From Streptomyces sp. (GTDB lineage: Bacteria; Actinomycetota; Actinomycetes; Streptomycetales; Streptomycetaceae): DNA of 64,000 nucleotides. The notes under the pieces were generated by a model, which was not told the DNA's origin, ran no database searches, and saw nothing but the letters and a program-made list of their open reading frames with translations. This document shows, piece by piece, positions 43,139 to 52,229 of the stretch; position 1 is the stretch's first letter, and every line of letters begins with the position of its first letter. A program made the translations under genes and the position numbers. The DNA is taken from positions 124,001-188,000 of the forward strand of contig NZ_JAEKKT010000117.1 in the NCBI RefSeq assembly GCF_019510245.1. Direction: 5' to 3'.

Positions 43139-43801
43139 ATGGACCGGGCTGCCGTGTTCGACGTCGACGGGACCCTCGTCGACACCAACCACCTGCACGT
43201 CACGACCTGGTGGGAGGCCTTCAGACAGGCCGGTCACCAGGTCACCATGAACGCCGTGCACCACTCCGTCGGGCTCGGCTCCGGCGACCTGATCGCCCAT
43301 CTCCTCGGCGAGGACCGCGACCGGAGCCAGGACGACGAGCTCAGCGCCGCGCACACCGCGCTCTACGGGCAGTACTTCGACCGGCTCGCACCGCTGCCGG
43401 GCGCCGGCGAGCTGCTGCGGCGCCTGCACCGGGACGGCTGGCGGGTGGTGCTGGCCACCTCGGCGAGCGGCCCCGAGCTGGCCGCGCTGCGCCGCGCGAT
43501 CGACGCCGACGACACGATCGCCGCCACCGCGAGCGCCGACGACGTGACCCGGGGCAAACCGGCGCCGGAGCCCGTGGAACACGCCCTGGAGCTGGCCGGG
43601 GTGCCGGCGGACCGCGCGGTGTTCGTGGGGGACACGGTGTGGGACATGCGGGCGGGCACCAAGGCCGGCGTGCGCTGCGTCGGGGTGCTGTGCGGCGGGA
43701 TCCCCCGCTCGGACCTGGTGGCCGCCGGGGCGGAGGAGATCTACGCCGACCCCGCCGACCTGCTCGGCTCGCTGGCGGACAGCCCGTTCTCCGGCGGGTG
43801 A
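43139..43801 (+). CDS. HAD-superfamily hydrolase (phosphoglycolate phosphatase-like)
   Basis: A 220-residue HAD enzyme. Motif I: 'VFDVDGTLVDTNHLH' (nucleophile Asp8, Asp10). Motif II: 'VVLATSASG'. Motif III Lys: 'TRGKPAPEPVEHAL'. Motif IV: 'FVGDTVWDMRAGTKAG'. The alpha-helical cap resembles subfamily IA enzymes. Substrate unknown. It follows the PHP gene by 49 bases on the same strand. Confidence 0.92.
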   Translation: MDRAAVFDVDGTLVDTNHLHVTTWWEAFRQAGHQVTMNAVHHSVGLGSGDLIAHLLGEDRDRSQDDELSAAHTALYGQYFDRLAPLPGAGELLRRLHRDGWRVVLATSASGPELAALRRAIDADDTIAATASADDVTRGKPAPEPVEHALELAGVPADRAVFVGDTVWDMRAGTKAGVRCVGVLCGGIPRSDLVAAGAEEIYADPADLLGSLADSPFSGG

Positions 43802-43898
43802 CGCGCATCACGTACCGGTGCGGAACAGCCGGGGGAGGTTGTCCGTTGAACCGGCCGTGGGTGCGGATGGGACAGTGTCCCCGGGCCTCACCTTTTGC

Positions 43899-44012
43899 CC
43901 ACAGGGACGATCGTTCGGCTGAAGCCCTGTGGAGCCTTTCGCCGAGAGGCGACCGCCATCCGTGCCCACCACCTGGCCGCCCCGGCCGCGAATCCCCCGT
44001 CGCGGCCGGGGC
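43899..44012 (+). ncRNA. Structured region ending in a strong terminator; possible small RNA or 3' leader
   Basis: CCACAGGG (43899-43906) pairs with CCCTGTGG (43925-43932). A small hairpin follows near 43934-43950. GCCCCGGCCGCG (43979-43990) pairs exactly with CGCGGCCGGGGC (44001-44012), then TTTCCCC. There is no convincing ORF. It may be the 3' untranslated region and terminator of the HAD gene, or an independent RNA. The rest of 43802-44053 shows nothing else. Confidence 0.4.
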
Positions 44013-44055
44013 TTTCCCCTGTTCGGGGCCGCTCCGGGCGCCCGGGAACACGCGC

Positions 44056-44086
44056 TTGACTTCGAGCGCACTCCAATTCGTAGCGT
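44056..44086 (+). promoter_or_regulatory. MerR-type promoter with 19-bp spacer, probably leaderless
   Basis: The -35 TTGACT (44056-44061) and -10 TAGCGT (44081-44086) are separated by 19 bases, with the imperfect dyad TTcGAG-cgca-CTCcAA in the spacer. This is the geometry used by MerR-family activators. The ATG at 44094 is only 8 bases after the -10, so the transcript would start at or next to the start codon. No MerR gene lies nearby. Confidence 0.7.
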
Positions 44087-44093
44087 TTCGGTC

Positions 44094-45056
44094 ATGAGCG
44101 CTACGACACCTCAGCACAAGATCGGTTCCGGCTTCGGCGCGGACAGCACGGCCGACGAGGTCCTGGCCGGACTCGACCTCGGCGGCCGGCTCGCGATCGT
44201 CACCGGCGGTTACTCCGGCATCGGACTGGAGACCACCAGGGCCCTCACCAAGGCAGGCGCCCAGGTCGTCGTCCCCGCACGGCGCGTCGAAGCCGGCCGC
44301 GAGGCGCTGGCCGGCCTCGACGGGGTCGAGGTGGACGAACTGGACCTCGGTGACCTGGAGAGCGTGCGCGGTTTCGCGGAGCGGTTCCTGGCCTCCGGGC
44401 GAACCGTCGACTTCATGATCGACAGCGCGGGGATCATGGCCTGCCCGGAGACCCGGGTCGGGCCGGGCTGGGAGGCCCAGTTCGCCACCAACCACCTCGG
44501 GCACTTCGCCCTCGTCAACCGGCTCTGGCCGGCCCTCCAGCCCGGCGGCGCCCGGGTCGTGTCGGTCTCCTCGCGCGCCCACCACTTCTCCGGCATGCGC
44601 TGGGACGACGTCCAGTGGCGGCACGGTTACGACAAGTGGCAGGCCTACGGCCAGGCCAAGACCGCGAACGTACTGTTCGCCGTGCACCTCGACCGGCTGG
44701 GCCGGGACTCGGGCGTGCGGGCCTTCGCCCTGCACCCCGGCGGCATCATGACACCGCTCCAGCGGCACATCCCCCTCGCGGAGAAGATCGAGCGCGGCTG
44801 GGTGGACGAGCAGGGCAACCCGCTGGAGGTCGCGGGCCTGAAGACGCCCGAGCAGGGTGCGGCCACCCAGACCTGGGCGGCCACCTCCCCGCAGCTGGCG
44901 GACCTCGGCGGGGTGTACCTGGAGGACTGCGACATCGCCGAACCCGCCGTGGAGGGCGAGCCGACCGGCGTGAAGGCCTGGGCCGTCGACCCGGAACAGG
45001 CCGCCCGGCTGTGGGACCTGTCGGCGGAGCTGACGGGCGTGAACGCGTTCGCCTGA
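44094..45056 (+). CDS. Short-chain dehydrogenase (retinol-dehydrogenase-like)
   Basis: A 320-residue SDR. Cofactor motif: 'LAIVTGGYSGIGLETTRALT' (TGxxxGIG). 'MIDSAGIMACPETRVG' stands for the NNAG strand with Ser in place of the second Asn. Catalytic YxxxK: 'KWQAYGQAKTANVLFAVHL'. Its length and C-terminus match the oxidoreductases of the retinol dehydrogenase/WWOX-like group. The start is chosen from the MerR-type promoter 8 bases upstream; there is no Shine-Dalgarno, consistent with leaderless translation. Confidence 0.9.
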   Translation: MSATTPQHKIGSGFGADSTADEVLAGLDLGGRLAIVTGGYSGIGLETTRALTKAGAQVVVPARRVEAGREALAGLDGVEVDELDLGDLESVRGFAERFLASGRTVDFMIDSAGIMACPETRVGPGWEAQFATNHLGHFALVNRLWPALQPGGARVVSVSSRAHHFSGMRWDDVQWRHGYDKWQAYGQAKTANVLFAVHLDRLGRDSGVRAFALHPGGIMTPLQRHIPLAEKIERGWVDEQGNPLEVAGLKTPEQGAATQTWAATSPQLADLGGVYLEDCDIAEPAVEGEPTGVKAWAVDPEQAARLWDLSAELTGVNAFA

Positions 45057-45163
45057 GGGCGCGTGAACCCGCAACGCCGCCCCGGCAGGGCCTCAGGAGT
45101 CGCCGGCCGAAGTCCACGCGCTGCGGACGGAGGTGCCGGCGAAGAACCCGACGCGTACCCCCG

Positions 45164-45565
45164 TCACTTGCGTACCTCGGTTCCGGTGGCCGCGGTGATG
45201 CCGGCCCGCCTGCGGTACTCGGCGACCAGCCAGGGCAGGTCGGGGCCGCGGGGGCGGCGGCCGGCCAGGATGTCGGCGGTAAGCGCCTTGTCCTCCTGGA
45301 GTGGGCGTGGGGTCGAGGGTGATGGCCACCAGTTCGTTGGCCGCGTCGCCGGTCGCGACTCCGTTGGGCCCCCAGTGGAAGGGCAGGCCGATCTGGTGGA
45401 CGGTGCGGCCCTGCACGCGCAGCGGCCGGATCCGCTCCGTCACCAGGACCCGTGCCTCGACGGGTTGCGGGCGGTGACGATGGTGGCCCAGCCGCCGTTC
45501 TCCAGGCCGCGTTCCGTGAGCTGGCGGCGGACGGGCCAGGAGCGGAACCGGTCGGCGAGCGTCAT
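45164..45565 (-). pseudogene. C-terminal remnant of a formate dehydrogenase-type molybdopterin oxidoreductase
   Basis: Three frames together rebuild a continuous FDH alpha C-terminal domain: 'ERGLENGGWATIVTARNP', then 'VEARVLVTERIRPLRVQGRT' with 'VHQIGLPFHWGPNGVATGDA', then 'LQEDKALTADILAGRRPRGP' to 'GTEVRK' and stop. Single-base losses near 45456 and 45298 separate them. The Mo-cofactor and Fe-S domains (about 900 residues) are missing, and the first ~16 residues do not match the family. It is the debris of a deleted gene. Confidence 0.75.
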
Positions 45566-45583
45566 GCGCCTTCCTCCCGCCCC

Positions 45584-45805
45584 TCAGGCCGTCGGCTCGT
45601 CGGGCACCGGTTTCTCGGGGTGCGCCGACCCCGAACGCGGTGTGCCGTGCGGCCCCGCGCCGGCCTCGTCGAGGTCGGGGAGGTCGTCGTCGCGGCGGAC
45701 CTCGGGCCGTCCGCTCTCCGCCGCCTCCCACGGGTCCTGACCGGACCCTGCCTGCTGGTCCGGCAGGTCCCGGGGGACCGGCTTGCCGTCCTGCTTCTCG
45801 CCCAC
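45584..45805 (-). CDS. Small acidic hypothetical protein
   Basis: A 73-residue hydrophilic protein (GTG start with GAGGGAG upstream). It is rich in Asp, Glu, Pro and Gly ('GKPVPRDLPDQQAGSGQDPW', 'RRDDDLPDLDEAG'), with no hydrophobic core, so probably disordered. Such short proteins are common in Streptomyces. Function unknown. Confidence 0.6.
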   Translation of the reverse strand: MGEKQDGKPVPRDLPDQQAGSGQDPWEAAESGRPEVRRDDDLPDLDEAGAGPHGTPRSGSAHPEKPVPDEPTA

Positions 45806-45916
45806 GGCGTACTCCCTCGCGTCGTTCCGAGGCCTCGTTCCGGGCGTCGGGCGAGTACCTCGGCGACACCGCGCGAAACGCGGAGCCGACGCGAGGACCG
45901 GAGGGCGGCGCGTGGG

Positions 45917-47206
45917 TCAGCGCGGGCTGCGTTCCTCCAGGGCCGCGCGCCAGGCGGGGAGCCGGTTCTCGGTCGCCGGTTCGGCACGGCGGCCGCCGCG
46001 GCTGAAGAAGTCGGCGAGGGGCAGGATGGCGGCGCCGACGGTGACCGCGTCCGGGCCGAGCCGGCCGAGGTCGATGGTGACCTGCTCGGCGGGGTGCCGC
46101 AGCGCGTACGTGGTCGCGTACCGCCGTACGGCCGGCAGGAAGCGGGCGCCGAGCTGGAGGCCGGCCCAGCCGCCGATCAGGATCCGCTCGGGCTGGAAGA
46201 GGTTGATCAGGTCGGAGAGGCCGGCGCCCAGGTACTCGGCGGTCTCCTCCAGCACGGCGAGCGCGACCGGGTCCGGCTCGGTGCCCTCGGCGGGGTAGGC
46301 GGCGGCGAGCATCGCGGTGAGGGCGGACTCCTCGTCGAGGCCCTCGGCCGGCCGGCCGCCCTCCTCGCGCCAGCGGGCGAGCAGCGACTCGGCACCGGCG
46401 TACGCCTCCAGGCAGCCGAGCGCGCCGCAGCGGCAGCGGCGGCCCCGCACCCGTACGGTCAGATGGCCCCATTCGACCGCCCGGCCGTTCTCCACGTCCG
46501 GGGTGACCAGGCAGGCGCCGACGCCGGAGCCGAAGAGCACCACGACCGCGTTGTCCGCGCCACGCCCGGCGCCGAACCACATCTCGGCCTGGCCCAGGGT
46601 CTTGGCGCCGTTGTCGATGAAGTACCGCACGGATTCCGGGAGCCGGCAGCCGGTGCGCAGCAGCTCCTCCAGGGGGACGGCGTCCCAGCCGATGGTCTGG
46701 CCGTGTACGAGGGCGCCCCGGTCCTCGGTGTGCTCGATGATGCCGGGAACGCCGACGCCGACGCCGAGGAGCAGTTCGGGCGAGGCGCCCTCGGTGGCGA
46801 GGACCTCGTCGATGCCGTCCCGGATGTGGCCGACGATCACCTCGACGTCGTAGCCCTGTTGCTCCAGGGGGCGCTCGACGCGGGCCAGTTCGGTGAGGTT
46901 GAGGTCGAACAGCTCGACCCGGACCCGGGTCTCGCCGACGTCCACGCCGATCATGTGACCGCTGTGCGGCGCGACGCGCAGCAGGGTGCGGGGGCGGCCG
47001 CCGTCGGAGTCGACGCTGCCGGCCTCCTCGACCAGGCCGTCGGCGACCAGGTCGGCGACCACGTTGCTCACCGAGCCGGAGCTCAGGCCCGTGGCCGGGC
47101 CCAGCTCGAAGCGGCTGAGGGGGCCGTCGAAGTAGAGCCGCTGCAGTACGGCCGTGCGGTTGGCCCTTCTGAGGTCGCGTACCGTGCGCCCGTTCCGCCC
47201 CGCCAT
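45917..47206 (-). CDS. ROK-family transcriptional regulator
   Basis: A 429-residue ROK regulator. The N-terminal winged helix has 'DGPLSRFELGPATGLSSGSVSNVVADLVADGLVEE'. The sugar-kinase-like domain has 'IGVDVGETRVRVELFDLN', 'GVGVGVPGIIEHTEDRGALV', 'EWGHLTV' (ExGH) and the zinc motif 'CRCGALGCLEAY' (C-x-C-x4-C). It probably senses a sugar and represses its catabolic genes; no such operon is adjacent. GGGAG precedes the ATG at 47206. A small inverted repeat lies at 47286-47302. Confidence 0.92.
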   Translation of the reverse strand: MAGRNGRTVRDLRRANRTAVLQRLYFDGPLSRFELGPATGLSSGSVSNVVADLVADGLVEEAGSVDSDGGRPRTLLRVAPHSGHMIGVDVGETRVRVELFDLNLTELARVERPLEQQGYDVEVIVGHIRDGIDEVLATEGASPELLLGVGVGVPGIIEHTEDRGALVHGQTIGWDAVPLEELLRTGCRLPESVRYFIDNGAKTLGQAEMWFGAGRGADNAVVVLFGSGVGACLVTPDVENGRAVEWGHLTVRVRGRRCRCGALGCLEAYAGAESLLARWREEGGRPAEGLDEESALTAMLAAAYPAEGTEPDPVALAVLEETAEYLGAGLSDLINLFQPERILIGGWAGLQLGARFLPAVRRYATTYALRHPAEQVTIDLGRLGPDAVTVGAAILPLADFFSRGGRRAEPATENRLPAWRAALEERSPR

Positions 47207-47559
47207 GTGGCTCCCTTCACGAACCCTGCCCGACCTGCAACATACTCCTTCGGGAGGGCGGAAGCGATATTTTCCCAACCCTTAGTTCACGCTGTGAGTG
47301 AAGGGGTCTGGAGAACGGGGTGCACCGCAGGGGTGCGGGGGGTGCGGGCTGCGGGTGCGTCATGGTCGCCCGCGCAGCTCCCGCGCTCCTGCCGGAGCGC
47401 TCCACCCTGCGGCACCCGTCGGCTCGCCGCGTAGACATCCTCCACGCAACGGCCGTCCACCACCAGGGAGTCAGCCGATCGTCCGCGTTCCCGCCGGGAT
47501 TGCGGTCCTGGAACATCCTACGGAACGCCACGCGCGCCCCGGTGAACGGTCGCCCGCGG
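47207..47559. other. 353-base intergenic region upstream of the ROK regulator
   Basis: It contains an inverted repeat TTCAC-gctgtga-GTGAA (47286-47302), a good candidate ROK operator. A degenerate copy 3 of the dispersed repeat lies at 47363-47400, with hairpin GCGCTCC-TGCC-GGAGCGC (47383-47400). No protein-like ORF is seen. The remainder shows nothing recognisable. Confidence 0.5.
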
Positions 47560-48468
47560 CTACGCCCTGGGCGTGCTCGGACCGAGCGCCCGCCCACCCG
47601 CTCCGGCCGAGCAGGCCGTGCCCGCGCCCTCCGGGGCGCCGAATCGGGCCAGGGTGTGCCAGACCATCTTCAGGTCCTGGATCCCGTACCGGCCGGTGCG
47701 GGCAGCGGCACCGATGATCCGGGGGTCGACCACCCCCTTCTCCGCGATCGCGGCGCCGAGTTCGGCGTACTCGGCGCCCCGGAAGTCCGCGTGCCGGCGC
47801 AGGTCGGGCACGGTGAGCCGGTAGCCGGGGTGCCATTCGACCGGGAAGGGCAGCCGACGGGCAGCCGCGGCCACCGGCGTGTTCCGGTAGCAGGCGTCCA
47901 GCACCAGGGCCTCGACGTCCCGGTCGAGCCGCACCCCGCCGTGCACCTGCGCCTCGATGTAGTCGTCGAGGGCGTCCCTCTCGTCGGCCGCGGCCAGGGC
48001 GGGCAGGTGGGTGCCGGCGGCCACCCCGAAGTCCGTGGGCTCGGCAGCGCTGTCGGGGTAGCAGAAGGTGGCGCGGTGGAGTGCCGGCCCGGTCAGGCGC
48101 AGGTGCGAGGATCCGAAGCGGGGCGCCGCGCCGACCACTTGGCGGCGGACGTCCAGCGCGCCGTACACCGGCCGCTCGGCCGGGAGGGCGTCGTCGTAGG
48201 TCCCGCCGAAGATCCGGCTCTCCCAGCGCCACCGGTCACCGCCGGGGTGTGCGGTGAGCCCACCGTTGCCGGTGCCGGTCACGAACTGGGAGTGGTAGGC
48301 GCCGTCCCGGGCGAGCGCCTCCAGGATCGGCAGGCCGGCCGAGAGCCGGTCGGGGTGGAAGTTCAGGGTGATGCGCAGGCCGGGGTCGAGGGGCGGCCCC
48401 GAGGACAGGGCGGCCACATGGCGCAGCGCCGCCGCGCCCCGCGCCGCACCGGCGTCCGCGAACTCCAT
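47560..48468 (-). CDS. DUF3626 protein
   Basis: A 302-residue protein of the DUF3626 family. It has 'LRITLNFHPDRLSAGLPILEALARDGAYHSQFVTGTGNGGLTAHPGG', the family's signature, then 'ESRIFGGTYDDALPAERPVYGAL' and 'GVRLDRDVEALVLDACY', ending 'IQDLKMVWHTLARFG'. Homologues resemble a toxin-like or ADP-ribosylating fold in some descriptions, but the function is not established. The start at 48468 is preceded by AGGGGGA-like sequence. Confidence 0.85.
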   Translation of the reverse strand: MEFADAGAARGAAALRHVAALSSGPPLDPGLRITLNFHPDRLSAGLPILEALARDGAYHSQFVTGTGNGGLTAHPGGDRWRWESRIFGGTYDDALPAERPVYGALDVRRQVVGAAPRFGSSHLRLTGPALHRATFCYPDSAAEPTDFGVAAGTHLPALAAADERDALDDYIEAQVHGGVRLDRDVEALVLDACYRNTPVAAAARRLPFPVEWHPGYRLTVPDLRRHADFRGAEYAELGAAIAEKGVVDPRIIGAAARTGRYGIQDLKMVWHTLARFGAPEGAGTACSAGAGGRALGPSTPRA

Positions 48469-48661
48469 CGGGTTCCCCCTGTGGCCGATCCGATGCCGGC
48501 CGACCCTAGCCGGTCACGGCCGGTCCGGTCGCGCCGGTTTCCGAGGCGGGCGCGCGGTGGCGGACACCCTCCGTAATCGACTCTGGTCAACGGCCACCGA
48601 CACGCGCATGATCTGTGGAAATCACGTTCGCCGTGACACCCGAGTGGGAACAGGCCAAGGG

Positions 48662-49942
48662 ATGCAGAACGTACGGAAGTGGACCGAGGGGCTGTCGCGA
48701 CTCCTGCGGCGGCACCGGGACCCGGTGGTCGTCCAGACGCTGCGGTCGGCCGCCGCGGCCACGATCGCCTACGTCGTCGCGCTCCACCTGAGCCCCGAGC
48801 CGGCCCCGCTCACCGCCCCGCTGACCGCGCTGCTGGTCGTCCAGGTGACCCTGTACGCCACCCTGACCAACGGCTTGCGCCGGGTCAACGCGGTGGTGGC
48901 CGGGGTGCTGGTCGCCATCGCCTTCAGCCAGCTGGTGGGGCTGACCTGGTGGAGCCTGGCCCTGCTGATCGTGGCCTCGCTCGCGGTGGGGCATCTGGTA
49001 CGCGTCGACGAGTACATCCCCGAGGTGGCGATCAGCGCCATGCTGGTGCTCGGGGTCACCACCATCAGCAGCACCGCGTGGGCGCGGATCGTGGAGACCC
49101 TGATCGGCGCGGTCGTCGGCATGGGCTGCAACCTCCTCCTGCCGCCCCCGGTGTGGGTGGACGAGGCCGGGGAGTCGATCGAGGGCCTCGCCCGCCGGCT
49201 GCGGCAGCTGATGCTGCGGATGGGCGAGGAGGCGGCGGAGATCATGCCCTGGCAGCAGGCCGCCGCACGGCTGCACGAGGCCCGCCGTCTGGACCACGCC
49301 ATCATCGAGGTCGACGCGGCGCTGCGGCAGGCGGAGGACAGCCTGCGGCTCAACCCCCGGGTCCGGGAGGGCCTGCTGCACCGGGTGGTGCTCCGCACCG
49401 GCCTGGACACGCTGGAGATCTGCACGGTCGTCCTGCGCGTGCTGGCCCGCACCTTCACCGACCTGGCGAAGGTCCGCGAACCCGAGCCGCTGTTCGCGTC
49501 GGACGCGGGTACGGCCCTGGAGCAGCTGCTGTCCCAGATCGCCGACGCCGTGGTGAGCTTCGCGGTGCTGGTGACCACCAGCATCAGCGAGAACGCGGAG
49601 TCGGCCGAGGCCCGGCTCGCCGCCGAACTGCACACCGCGACCGGCACCCGCGACAAGCTCGCCGAACTGCTCCAGGACGAGGTCCGCCGCGACGACCGGA
49701 ACTGGCAGCTGCTCGGTGCCGTCCTGACCGAGGTCAACCGGCTCCTCGACGAGCTCGACACCGAGCACCGCACCCGCCGCCTGCTGGAGGAGCTGGACCG
49801 CGTCTCCGGCGAGCAGCGCGCCAAACGCCCGTGGCTGACCTGGCTGCGGGAGCGGGCGGGCGTACCGGAGCGGCTGCGGCGGAACCAGGACGGCCGTCCG
49901 GGGCGTTCTCCGTCACGGACGGGGAAGGGGGTACGCCGATGA
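48662..49942 (+). CDS. FUSC / aromatic-acid-exporter family membrane protein
   Basis: A 426-residue protein. The N-terminal half has about six TM segments with the FUSC pattern ('PLTAPLTALLVVQVTLYATL', 'RVNAVVAGVLVAIAFSQLVG', 'VRVDEYIPEVAISAMLVLG'). The C-terminal ~250 residues form a long helical cytoplasmic domain. Related to bacterial aromatic acid exporters. An earlier GTG at about 48644 could also be the start. The stop overlaps the next gene's ATG (ATGA). Confidence 0.85.
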   Translation: MQNVRKWTEGLSRLLRRHRDPVVVQTLRSAAAATIAYVVALHLSPEPAPLTAPLTALLVVQVTLYATLTNGLRRVNAVVAGVLVAIAFSQLVGLTWWSLALLIVASLAVGHLVRVDEYIPEVAISAMLVLGVTTISSTAWARIVETLIGAVVGMGCNLLLPPPVWVDEAGESIEGLARRLRQLMLRMGEEAAEIMPWQQAAARLHEARRLDHAIIEVDAALRQAEDSLRLNPRVREGLLHRVVLRTGLDTLEICTVVLRVLARTFTDLAKVREPEPLFASDAGTALEQLLSQIADAVVSFAVLVTTSISENAESAEARLAAELHTATGTRDKLAELLQDEVRRDDRNWQLLGAVLTEVNRLLDELDTEHRTRRLLEELDRVSGEQRAKRPWLTWLRERAGVPERLRRNQDGRPGRSPSRTGKGVRR

Positions 49943-50994
49943 CGGACACGGCGGTACGGATCGACGGCAATTCACTGCGGCTGCCGGGCGGGGTGGCGGT
50001 GCGGTTCGTGCGCACGCTGCGGCTCCCGGAGACGGGCACCCATCCGCTGCCGCCGGGGCTCGGCGAGTTCCCGGTCCGGCGGGTGGCCGACTACCCGGAC
50101 ACGGTTCCGGACGAGTGGCGGGCCCGGGGCGGGGTGATGCTGCCGGTCTACCTGCGCGAGGCGATGTGGCTGAGCTTCGCGGGCACGGCGCGGCCGGCGG
50201 CGCTCCAGGTCGGCGTGGGCAAGGTGTGCGCGGTGTCCGGCGAACCGTGGAGCGACCGGCTCTCGCAGCGGCCGCAGAACTATCTGGTGCTCCCCCGGCA
50301 GCCGTGGCTGGACGGCATCAACTCCGGGAAGGGCACGGTCCGTCAGTTCGTGGCGGTTCCGCTCGGGCTGGGTGCGACGGTGGAGGGGCAGGTCACCGGC
50401 GAGGAGGTGTGGGGCGGGGTGCAGCTCCAGTCCTTCCCGCTGTCCGAGGAGGCGCTCGCCGAGTACCACCGTCAGGAGCGGCTGCGGCGGGAGCGGCTGG
50501 CCCGGGAGCGGACGCACAGCTCCCGGGCGGTCGGCGCGTTCGGCGCGGCGCCCATGGCGGCGGCCGCGCCGGGCGCGGTACCGGTGCCCCGGGGACGGAA
50601 GTCGGCAGCCCCGGCCGCGATGGGCCTGGGTGTCGGCGGCTCGATGCGCCAGGAGGTGTACCTGGACGAGCGTCCGCTGCGGGACTGGGCCGAGACCCCG
50701 GCCGGACGCGTCTTCGTGCACCTGGTCACGCCCCCGCAGTGGCAGCGCATCACGGGCGAGGCACCCCCGCCCTCGCCGGTGGACCGGGCGGCGTACACCC
50801 GTGCGGGGCTGCCCTGGTACGACTACTACGACCAGGACGCCCGGGATCTCGCCCCCACGGACGCCCTGGAGGCGGTCAAGCCGGTCGGCGAGTGGCTCGG
50901 CGACGACCTGGAGCCCTGGCAGCAGCCGTCCCCGGGGCAGGTGCTGCCCCTGAAGGACGCGCAGGGCAAGCCGGTGGAGGACGGCGACTGGTGA
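49939..50994 (+). CDS. Hypothetical protein translationally coupled to the FUSC exporter
   Basis: A 351-residue cytoplasmic protein. The N-terminal half is beta-rich: 'SLRLPGGVAVRFVRTLRLPETGTHPLPPGLGEFPVRRVADY', then 'MLPVYLREAMWLSFAG' and 'VCAVSGEPWSDRLSQRPQNYLVLPRQPWLDGIN'. An Ala/Pro/Arg-rich linker follows (~185-230), then a C-terminal part with 'QEVYLDERPLRDWAETPAGRVFVHL'. I do not recognise a named family. Coupling to the exporter suggests joint function. Confidence 0.75.
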   Translation: MTDTAVRIDGNSLRLPGGVAVRFVRTLRLPETGTHPLPPGLGEFPVRRVADYPDTVPDEWRARGGVMLPVYLREAMWLSFAGTARPAALQVGVGKVCAVSGEPWSDRLSQRPQNYLVLPRQPWLDGINSGKGTVRQFVAVPLGLGATVEGQVTGEEVWGGVQLQSFPLSEEALAEYHRQERLRRERLARERTHSSRAVGAFGAAPMAAAAPGAVPVPRGRKSAAPAAMGLGVGGSMRQEVYLDERPLRDWAETPAGRVFVHLVTPPQWQRITGEAPPPSPVDRAAYTRAGLPWYDYYDQDARDLAPTDALEAVKPVGEWLGDDLEPWQQPSPGQVLPLKDAQGKPVEDGDW

Positions 50995-51099
50995 CGCCAT
51001 TGCACGTGATGCAACGGACGTTGCTCTTCTTGCGCTGCCCCCTCGGTCCACGTCAAGGTGTGTCAGGTCCGGGGTGACTCACGACCTGAGGTGCGTGGC

Positions 51100-52194
51100 A
51101 TGGGCAGTGGTACGGAAGGGACGCGCGGCGGCTGGAGCAGGCGCCGTTTCGTCGGCGCGCTGGGGGGTGCGGCCGCCGTGGTCGCGGTCCCGGCGCCGGC
51201 GGCACCGCCCGCGGAGCGGCCGCGCCGGGCCGTGCACCCGGCGGCCGGCGCCCCGGGGACGACCTCCTCGGCGCCCCGCCCGCTCTACCTCGGCACGTAC
51301 ACCTCCGTGGACGGCGGCGGCACCGGCATCGGCCTGGCCACCTACGATCCGGCGACCGGCGGGATCACCGGCGCCGGCACGCTCACCGGGGTCTCCGACC
51401 CGTCGTACCTGGCCGTCCACCCGGACGGTCGCACGCTGTACGCGGTGAACGAGCGCGCGGACGGCAGCGTGACCGCCGTACGCCTGTCGGACCGGCGGAT
51501 CCTGGGCAGCCGGAGCACCGGCGGGGCCGGCCCGTGTCACGTGTCGGTCCATCCGACCGGCCGCTGGCTGCTGAGCGCCAACTACACCTCGGGCAGCGTG
51601 GCCGTGCACCCGATCGAGGCCTCGGGCGCCCTCGGCGAGCGCACGGACCTGGTCACGCACTCCCGCCCGGCGCCCGGGCCCGGCCAGCAGGGCCCGCACG
51701 CCCACCAGTTCATCACCAGCCCGGACGGAGGCCACGTGCTCGCCGTGGACCTCGGCACCGACACGGTCTACAGCTACCGCCTGGATCCCGCGCGGGGCAC
51801 GCTCACCGAGGCCGCCCAGGCGCACACGAGGCCGGGGGCGGGCCCGCGCCATCTGACCTTCCACCCGGGCGGGCGGTACGCGTACCTGGCCGACGAGGTG
51901 GGAAACGCGGTCTCGGTCTGCGGCTACGACCCGGCCACCGGCCGGCTGACCGTCGGCAAGCCGCAGTCCACCGGCAGCGCCGCCGGCACCACCAACTACC
52001 CGGCCCAGTTCCTGGTCACCGCGGACGGCGCCTACGCCTATCTGGCCAACCGCGGCGACAACACGCTCGCGAGGTACGCGGTCGAGGCCGCCGGGGCCCG
52101 GCTGCGGCTGCTGGACACGGTGCCGGTGCACGGGGATTTCCCTCGCCAGATCGCCTTCTCCCCCGACGGCCGGCTGCTGTTCGCCGCGAAATAG
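51100..52194 (+). pseudogene. Lactonase-family seven-bladed propeller, truncated at the 3' end
   Basis: A 364-residue Tat-exported propeller ('SRRRFVGALGGAAAVVAVPA' twin-Arg signal). Blades are seen from 'PLYLGTYTSVDGGGTGIG' to 'YAYLANRGDNTLARY' and 'DFPRQIAFSPDGRLLFAA'. The family normally continues with about 25-35 more residues (NQ-x-S-x-T-V... then the final strand). Here AAA TAG follows, and only ~7 recognisable codons (RSGTF) lie beyond before sequence homology ends. The last blade is therefore incomplete, so the protein may be unstable. Confidence 0.7.
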
Positions 52195-52229
52195 CGGTCC
52201 GGCACTTTCGGCCGGGTCATCGTCCGGGG

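Noticed and set aside
45452-47434. 660-codon + strand frame
   Set aside because: It is antisense to the ROK regulator and a small hypothetical gene and shows no domain.
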